This document shows positions 7,282 to 8,555 of a DNA stretch of 8,555 nucleotides, piece after piece. The notes beneath the pieces were generated by a model. That model saw only the letters and a program-made list of their open reading frames with translations. It searched no databases and was not told the origin of the DNA. Positions within the stretch are counted from its first letter, which is position 1. Each line of letters starts with the position of its first letter. The stretch is from Chitinophaga pinensis (GTDB taxonomy: Bacteria; Bacteroidota; Bacteroidia; Flavobacteriales; Flavobacteriaceae), in the NCBI GenBank assembly GCA_943324925.2, contig CALPNL020000080.1, positions 1-8,555 of the forward strand, given 5' to 3'. A program made the position numbers and the translations under genes.

Positions 7282-8261
7282 ATCAAAATGGTATCTAATA
7301 AGTGATAATTTAAAGTTTCAACTTCGTAAAAATCTTGAACTAATGTATTTGCACCGAAACTTTCCTTCCAAAAATTAATGTTTTTTACAACATTCAATCC
7401 ATTATTTTCATGTGAAGGTCCAAAATCAAAAAACTCTTTTCCTTTTGAAACTTCGTGGATTAAGAAATCGTATAAATAATCAATGCTTCCCAATAAATTA
7501 TTGCTTTCATTACCCGAAATATATTGTGGTTTTACTACATGATTAGTAATAAATAGAGTGGTCCCGCAAACTAACTTGTCATTATGATATACATTAAAAT
7601 GCTTAATATTTTTTGGGAATTTTGCTCTTAAAGAAATTATTTCATCTAAGGAATGAACCGGTTTGGAATTGTATTTCTCCCTTAAATTAGGAATCAAGAT
7701 ATCGTTCCAAAATGATTCTAAGTTATCTTCTTCTTTAATGATTAAACTCAGTTTTTTACCTCTATTAATGCATTCTCGCCTGGATTTGGAAATCTTAAAA
7801 TTAGAGGTTAAATTAATTACGGAAACGGCGTGTTTCATGGTCGTAACACCTTTACAAATTGAAACTAAATAATCGATTTCATCAGAAAAAGTATCACAAT
7901 AAATGGCAGGTATTTTTTTTATTTTTAAGGTTAAAATAGCATTTTCATTTAAAAAAGACAAAATAGACTTAAAGATAAAAATTACATTATATAATTTTGA
8001 ATTTAAGGGTAATACCAAACCTCCGTAGGTCAATCCTTGATGGGAAAAAACAGTAGATCCTACTCTATTTGCTGGTAATACCGCCACTAATTTTTCTTGG
8101 TCATAAATCAGTAAAGAAAAGTCTTTAAAGCGATCAGAATGATACTCCATAAAATCCCTATTGAATAGAAAAGTAGCGTTTTTGGCGGTGCTAATAAATG
8201 CATTCCATTCGCTATAATTATTGGATTCGTAAAGTTTTACTGTGTAATTTTTCAATTTCAA
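7278..8261 (-). CDS. FemAB/GNAT-like acyltransferase, TTG start
   Basis: This 327-residue protein resembles the FemAB-like GNAT proteins found in Bacteroidota polysaccharide loci. Typical segments are NYSEWNAFI (15-23), ATFLFNRDFMEYHSDRFKDFSL (29-50, with Tyr40, His41, Asp43), and HQGLTYGGLVLP (74-85). The C-terminal GNAT-like half carries VCGTTLF (231-237), EFFDFGPSHENNGLNVV (276-292) and FWKESFGA (298-305). No signal peptide or membrane span is seen, so it should be cytosolic. It lies directly before the sugar aminotransferase with a 4-nt overlap, so N-acylation of the new 3-amino sugar is an attractive role. Biochemically that step is usually done by a hexapeptide-repeat enzyme (FdtC/QdtC), which is absent here. 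The reading frame has no early ATG: an in-frame TAA ends at 8265, the first candidate is TTG at 8259-8261, a second TTG is at 8253-8255, and the first ATG is codon 38, inside the conserved N-terminal block. Confidence 0.85.
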   Translation of the reverse strand: MKLKNYTVKLYESNNYSEWNAFISTAKNATFLFNRDFMEYHSDRFKDFSLLIYDQEKLVAVLPANRVGSTVFSHQGLTYGGLVLPLNSKLYNVIFIFKSILSFLNENAILTLKIKKIPAIYCDTFSDEIDYLVSICKGVTTMKHAVSVINLTSNFKISKSRRECINRGKKLSLIIKEEDNLESFWNDILIPNLREKYNSKPVHSLDEIISLRAKFPKNIKHFNVYHNDKLVCGTTLFITNHVVKPQYISGNESNNLLGSIDYLYDFLIHEVSKGKEFFDFGPSHENNGLNVVKNINFWKESFGANTLVQDFYEVETLNYHLLDTILI

Positions 8262-8272
8262 ATTTTAAACAT
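8258..8272 (-). other. Possible 4-codon leader ORF (MFKI) overlapping the TTG start
   Basis: On the minus strand, ATG TTT AAA ATT TGA runs just ahead of the acyltransferase gene. Its TGA overlaps the TTG start as TTGA, the same geometry as the ATGA coupling seen one gene further on. It could bring ribosomes to the weak TTG. It could also be what is left of a true ATG start separated by a one-base indel in an A/T run, or be chance. Such a short frame has no support beyond its position. Confidence 0.25.
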
Positions 8273-8291
8273 TGGAAAATTAATCATTTAA

Positions 8292-8318
8292 TTTTATTCG
8301 ATCATTATTTTAATGAAA
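8292..8318 (+). repeat. Imperfect tandem repeat, copy 1 (contains ATG AAA TAA)
   Basis: This copy holds TTTTATTCGAT (8292-8302) and ends in TTTAATGAAA (8309-8318). Both blocks recur exactly in copy 2, 38 and 40 nt further on. The ATG AAA at its end is followed at once by TAA (8319-8321), so this copy cannot encode anything. CATTA-TTT-TAATG (8303-8315) inside it is a small inverted repeat. Confidence 0.6.
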
Positions 8319-8329
8319 TAAATTAGTAT

Positions 8330-8358
8330 TTTTATTCGATTATTAAAATTTAATGAAA
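8330..8358 (+). repeat. Imperfect tandem repeat, copy 2 (contains the start codon of the exported protein)
   Basis: This copy holds TTTTATTCGAT (8330-8340) and TTTAATGAAA (8349-8358), identical blocks to copy 1, with a middle part 2 nt longer and diverged. Its ATG is the start at 8353, and AAA is codon 2. It looks like a local duplication of the translation-start region. In such AT-rich DNA part of the likeness could be chance, but two exact blocks of 11 and 10 nt in the same order argue for a real repeat. Confidence 0.6.
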
Positions 8359-8555
8359 CAACTGATTCAAAACGCTCTAATTGCGTGTTTATTACTTATC
8401 ACAAGCACCATTTTTGGTCAAGACATATCGTTATTCCAACAATTTAATGGACGGTATGATTTTGTTTTTATTGGCAACACTTTAAATCCAATAGAAAATT
8501 CATTTCAAACAACCCCAGCAGTTTTAACTACTTCCTCCGCACAATTATCATTAAA
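8353..8555 (+). CDS. Exported protein, N-terminal fragment (possibly a large T9SS-secreted surface protein)
   Basis: This gene starts at ATG 8353 and runs off the right edge, with 67 complete codons visible. Residues 1-22 form a Sec signal peptide: MKQLIQNALIACLLLITSTIFG, that is a Lys near the start, a hydrophobic core of Leu/Ile, and probable cleavage near Gly22-Gln23. The mature start DISLFQQFNGRYDFVFIGNT is, from memory, like the opening of very long flavobacterial surface proteins that end in a type B type-IX-secretion sorting domain. I cannot confirm this because the C-terminus is outside the window. It is divergent from the polysaccharide genes and unrelated to them in function, so it probably marks the locus boundary. 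No convincing -33/-7 promoter is visible in the 91-bp spacer; TATTTTTA at 8327-8334 is a one-mismatch -7 candidate without a suitably placed TTG. Confidence 0.75.
   Translation, partial: MKQLIQNALIACLLLITSTIFGQDISLFQQFNGRYDFVFIGNTLNPIENSFQTTPAVLTTSSAQLSL

Noticed and set aside
7663..7872. Plus-strand open frame of 69 codons
   Set aside because: It is antisense to the middle of the FemAB/GNAT-like gene and shows no motif of its own.
8262..8290. Minus-strand promoter for the five-gene run, with TAATTTTC (8275-8282) as -7 element
   Set aside because: It has one mismatch to TAnnTTTG and no TTG at a suitable distance upstream; in such AT-rich DNA this is expected by chance.
8353..8391. LIAC in the signal peptide (residues 9-12) as a lipoprotein lipobox
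   Set aside because: The Cys is followed by another ten hydrophobic residues and preceded by almost no hydrophobic core, so cleavage near Gly22 by signal peptidase I fits better.
1..8555. Mobile elements, CRISPR arrays, tRNA or other RNA genes
   Set aside because: I found no transposase or integrase frames, no regularly spaced repeats and no structured GC-richer islands; coding genes fill the window almost completely.

Overview
The window comes from a Bacteroidota genome, most likely a flavobacterium (family Flavobacteriaceae). Four things point there: very AT-rich DNA with Asn/Lys/Ile-rich proteins; little sign of Shine-Dalgarno sequences; a promoter matching the Bacteroidota type (TTG, 19 bp, TAnnTTTG); and at the right edge the start of an exported protein whose first mature residues look like the large surface proteins secreted by the type IX system in Flavobacteriia. 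The species cannot be named from the sequence.

Almost the whole window is a surface polysaccharide locus (O-antigen or capsule type), mostly read on the minus strand, so the order of expression is right to left. A tight five-gene run covers 8261 to 2611: a FemAB/GNAT-like acyltransferase, a DegT-family sugar aminotransferase, a GT-A-type glycosyltransferase, a Wzx-like flippase and a membrane acyltransferase-3 protein. All junctions overlap or abut (4 nt overlap, 13 nt overlap, 0 nt gap, 8 nt overlap). A lone plus-strand family-2 glycosyltransferase (1731-2630) follows, overlapping the end of the acyltransferase gene by 20 nt tail to tail. A second minus-strand run covers 1684 to 1 and continues off the left edge: a GT4 glycosyltransferase, a FdtA/QdtA-type sugar 3,4-ketoisomerase and the first 58 codons of another GT4 glycosyltransferase. 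This run has its own recognisable promoter at 1707-1736.

Together the genes suggest a repeat unit containing a 3-amino-3,6-dideoxyhexose (Fuc3N or Qui3N type). The ketoisomerase would convert dTDP-4-keto-6-deoxyglucose to its 3-keto isomer, and the aminotransferase would add the 3-amino group. The GNAT-like protein is a possible but unproven N-acylating enzyme. Three complete glycosyltransferases and one partial would assemble the lipid-linked unit, Wzx would flip it, and the acyltransferase-3 protein would O-acylate it. No rmlA/rmlB pair, Wzy polymerase, initiating sugar-phosphate transferase or chain-length regulator lies inside the window.

At the right end, a 91-bp AT-rich divergent spacer (8262-8352) contains an imperfect tandem repeat whose second copy carries the start codon of the exported protein at 8353. 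The spacer probably marks the border of the polysaccharide locus. I see no RNA genes, CRISPR arrays, insertion sequences, integrases or convincing intrinsic terminators. The gene content is that of a conventional polysaccharide locus. The points worth a second look are its strand layout, start sites and the question of the N-acyl transfer step.
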